Assembly (NCBI RefSeq): GCF_026625125.1
Contig: NZ_CP113097.1
Location: forward strand, 186,001-250,000
From: Pseudomonas putida
GTDB taxonomy: Bacteria; Pseudomonadota; Gammaproteobacteria; Pseudomonadales; Pseudomonadaceae
Reading direction: 5' to 3'
DNA length: 64,000 bases
The notes under the pieces were generated by a model. The model had not been told where the DNA came from. It did not search any database and was given only the letters and a program-made list of their open reading frames with translations. The position numbers and the translations under genes were made by a program. The first letter of the stretch is position 1. Each line of letters opens with the position of its first letter. Positions 61,815 to 64,000 of this stretch are shown piece after piece.

Positions 61815-62657
61815 TCAGGGCGTATTCCGCGCCCTGATAGAGCAGGCATGGATGCAGTTGTCGACGATCCTGCTGCGCAGCGACCAGTCCGTGTTGATGA
61901 TGTGGAAGTTCTGGATGTAACTGTCGATACCTGTTGATTCGAACCATTCATCGACCTTGTCGCTGAAGTCGTCCGGCGAAAACCACCCTTTGTTGTATTT
62001 GGCGCACTGGATGGAACGCAGGGTGTAATCAGGTTTATAGCGTTGCGCCCGCTCGTCCATGAAGGCTTTCAGCTCTTCGGTGGACGGTGTGTTCTCACCC
62101 ATCCAGCCATGTTCCACGCCTGGCCAGTGCTGCCCGCGGGCGGAGTTGTTGTACGCAATCACCACGGTCTTGCCTGGGTGTTCAATCCAGAGTTGATCCA
62201 GCGTCAGGGGGTGCAACGCCCAGGGGATGATGCGCTGGCCCAGGTGCTTCTCCAGCGTCTCCTGCAACCAGGCATGTTCCTGGTCGCTGAAGTTGTCGAA
62301 CCCATGGAAGTCGAGAATGATGATTTCGCGAACGTTTGCCGGGTCTTCGTAAAAGCGGTTCAGTTCCAGGACGATGTCACCCAGTACGGTGCGCCCCGAT
62401 GTACTCAGGTGGAACAGCTTGTAGCGATAGGGCGAATCGGGCGTGTGCTCGCGGTTGGCGCGCACTCGCAGATCAAGCACGCGGATGCCGCCGCGAACCT
62501 GTTCGATGCAGGAAACGTCCTGGGTCACTTCCTGGGGCGGGACGATGTTGTCCGCCTGCTTGTCCATCCCAGAGTCATGGCTGCCGGGGAGAATCAGCTG
62601 ATCGATACGCAGGCGGCCTAATTCGGGCAGGGCGCCCATCCAGTTCTGCTTGTCCAT
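61815..62657 (-). CDS. Phosphatidylinositol-specific phospholipase C-like protein
   Basis: A 280-residue protein with a PI-PLC X-like TIM barrel. The first catalytic histidine is in LILPGSHDSGM and the second in LFHLSTSGRTVLGDIV. QVRGGIRVLDLRVR and REIIILDFHGFD are the expected strands. There is no signal peptide, so it should act in the cytosol or be exported by another system. Eukaryote-type lipids are the classic substrate, but bacterial members are diverse. The ATG follows CTGGAGTGCGTC. Convergent with rnk. Confidence 0.88.
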   Translation of the reverse strand: MDKQNWMGALPELGRLRIDQLILPGSHDSGMDKQADNIVPPQEVTQDVSCIEQVRGGIRVLDLRVRANREHTPDSPYRYKLFHLSTSGRTVLGDIVLELNRFYEDPANVREIIILDFHGFDNFSDQEHAWLQETLEKHLGQRIIPWALHPLTLDQLWIEHPGKTVVIAYNNSARGQHWPGVEHGWMGENTPSTEELKAFMDERAQRYKPDYTLRSIQCAKYNKGWFSPDDFSDKVDEWFESTGIDSYIQNFHIINTDWSLRSRIVDNCIHACSIRARNTP

Positions 62658-62735
62658 GACGCACTCCAGTCATTGATTGAGTGCCCAAGGATGTTGCCGC
62701 CGTGTGCGGCCGTGCAGAGGGAAAGCGCACCGGGG

Positions 62736-64000
62736 TCAAGGTGCGAGCGACGCCTGCAACTGCTCCAACCCGTCGTTCAGGGCTCTTTCCAGCTCCCGCT
62801 TGTAGCGCAGGTAGAGGAGGGTCGAACCCTGTTCGTCATCGAGCAGTTCGGACAGGTCCAGGTCAGTGATGTAGCAACGATAATGCCCGGCATCGCGGCG
62901 CTGGCTCAGAATCTGCCTGGCTACCACGGTGTACAGTTCATCGCCGTGGTCCAGTTCGGAGAATTCCAGTTGGTCGCAGTAGAGCGTGACGTGCACGTCA
63001 TCGCCGGTGCCGGCCTGGAGGATGGCCTGAACTTCATAGTAGGGCTGATCGTTGACGATGTCTGGCGTCGGTCGGGGCTCGATGCTGCGTGCCTTGCCCG
63101 TGCCCGAGGGCAGTAGCTGAGCATAATCGATGTACAAAGATGCCTGGTGCAGGTTATCGAGCGGCACGCGGGCGTCGTGGCGCATTACCACCGAGCGCAG
63201 AAAGCGCTGCAGGGGCAATAGCAGGTGATTCTCGTCGTGCAATGGCAGGCGTTGCTGCCATAACGCGTTGTACTCATCCAGCACATACAGGTCGGCCCAG
63301 CCCTCGAGCAGGCGGTAGAACACCTGAATGCAGCCGGGGCGGCCTTGTTCCAGCAGCAGCGAAAGGTCGTGGTCCTGCAGTGCGTTGGCATCCAGATAAA
63401 GTGGGCTGTAGGCGCTGCGTTCTTCGCTTAGGTAATCGAGCACGGCATCGTGCTCGGTCAGGGTGGCGAGGCTGACCTGGCCGGGCACCAGTTCCAGTGC
63501 GTGGGTGTACTGCGCCACCTGCAGCAGGTAGCGGTGGTTGCGGCCCTGGTCGAGCAGTAATTGTACCGTGTCGAAAATCTCCTCGACCCGCTGGCTGATG
63601 GCTTGCGCGCGGTTGTGGCAGAAGCAACGCACCCGCACGCGCGGCCGGTGGCTGCGCTGGCCGAGGCTGTTGAGGAAGTCCCGCATGCAGCGCAGCAGGG
63701 CGTGCTCGCCGTCGTAGCGCTGCACCAGCACCTCGTTCCAGCTGTTGAGGGTGACCTGATCGAGGGTCAGCACCAGGTTTTCGCGCACGCCTGCATAGCT
63801 CAGCGAGTCGGTGCGTTCGGTGGTCATCAGGATGTTCAGGTCGCGGTGGTGGCGCAGCGGGTCGACGCCAACGTTGACCAGCAGCAGGATCTCTTCGGCC
63901 ACGCTGGGCTGCAGCAGTCGCACTTCGCTGACGGCCTCAAGCGGCAAGGGAATGCTTTGCTGCAGGCTGCCAAGCAGGTTGAACAGCTCGAATTCGCTCA
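62736..64000 (-). CDS. cyaA: Class I adenylate cyclase CyaA (C-terminal part, start outside window)
   Basis: The last 421 residues of a class I adenylate cyclase. The visible part is the C-terminal regulatory half (LVLTLDQVTLNSWNEVLVQRYDGEHALLRCMRDFLN; RVRVRCFCHNRAQAISQRVEEIFDTVQLLL; GCIQVFYRLLEGWADLYVLDEYNALWQQ; LYLRYKRELERALNDGLEQL). The catalytic N-terminus lies beyond 64000. It makes cAMP, which in pseudomonads acts on Vfr/Crp-type proteins; the cNMP-domain channel at 34434 could be one more reader. Confidence 0.93.
   Translation of the reverse strand, partial: SEFELFNLLGSLQQSIPLPLEAVSEVRLLQPSVAEEILLLVNVGVDPLRHHRDLNILMTTERTDSLSYAGVRENLVLTLDQVTLNSWNEVLVQRYDGEHALLRCMRDFLNSLGQRSHRPRVRVRCFCHNRAQAISQRVEEIFDTVQLLLDQGRNHRYLLQVAQYTHALELVPGQVSLATLTEHDAVLDYLSEERSAYSPLYLDANALQDHDLSLLLEQGRPGCIQVFYRLLEGWADLYVLDEYNALWQQRLPLHDENHLLLPLQRFLRSVVMRHDARVPLDNLHQASLYIDYAQLLPSGTGKARSIEPRPTPDIVNDQPYYEVQAILQAGTGDDVHVTLYCDQLEFSELDHGDELYTVVARQILSQRRDAGHYRCYITDLDLSELLDDEQGSTLLYLRYKRELERALNDGLEQLQASLAP

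Overview
The window is a stretch of a Pseudomonas chromosome, most likely the P. putida group. Three things point there. The gene order coaBC-radC / rpmB-rpmG / dadA-dadX-pauR-cycB / glnK-amtB-sutA / xerC-dapF-lysA-lptM / cyaY / rnk / cyaA is typical of Pseudomonas. The lysine-catabolic set amaA, amaB and hglS is a P. putida trademark. Many intergenic gaps carry the GC-rich REP palindromes (core like GCCGGCAAGCCGGCTCC) common in P. putida. The assignment rests on recognised proteins and remembered synteny; no database search was possible.

Layout. Positions 1-4.1 kb hold the start of coaBC, radC, an orphan peptide-type ABC binding protein and the ribosomal rpmB-rpmG operon. Positions 4.2-17.4 kb are an amine and amino-acid block: a cupin, the aldehyde dehydrogenase KauB/PauC, an MFS transporter, a phospholipase D-like lipoprotein, a MocR regulator, a PuuB-like FAD oxidase, and the D-alanine set dadR/dadA/dadX, followed by the PauR-type polyamine repressor and cytochrome c5. 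Positions 17.5-25.5 kb hold an acetyl-CoA hydrolase/transferase, xpt, rep, a GGDEF/EAL protein and a MATE pump. Positions 25.7-34.3 kb are the lysine catabolism region: amaB and amaA (pipecolate to 2-aminoadipate) and hglS (2-oxoadipate to D-2-hydroxyglutarate) with a LysR regulator. A chemoreceptor with a good sigma-28 (FliA) promoter sits beside them.

Positions 34.4-47.4 kb are more accessory: a cyclic-nucleotide-gated MscS-like channel; a hydrolase island with two nearly identical ycaC genes sharing a duplicated promoter, a small monooxygenase/membrane protein, an alpha/beta hydrolase, a Tat-exported amidohydrolase and a LysR regulator; a gene-free stretch with a candidate small RNA and a long REP cruciform; a Kef-type antiporter; an AraC-family remnant; an unusual Nramp-like transporter; and a small secreted DUF2790 protein. 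Positions 47.5-54.4 kb hold comM, a large DUF4034 protein, ubiK, the nitrogen-regulated glnK-amtB pair (sigma-54 promoter and NtrC box visible) and sutA. A two-gene unknown operon (54.5-55.7 kb) of different composition follows. Positions 55.8-64 kb return to core genes: the lptM-lysA-dapF-DUF484-xerC-HAD operon, cyaY, rnk, a PI-PLC-like protein and the 3' part of cyaA.

Best candidates for something undescribed: the two-gene unit at 54548-55680 (soluble unknown plus four-helix membrane protein, translationally coupled); the ycaC duplication with its shared operator; the structured, terminator-ended non-coding stretch at 42530-42720; and the Nramp-like protein lacking the metal-binding signature. 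No rRNA or tRNA gene, CRISPR array, complete insertion sequence or prophage was recognised.
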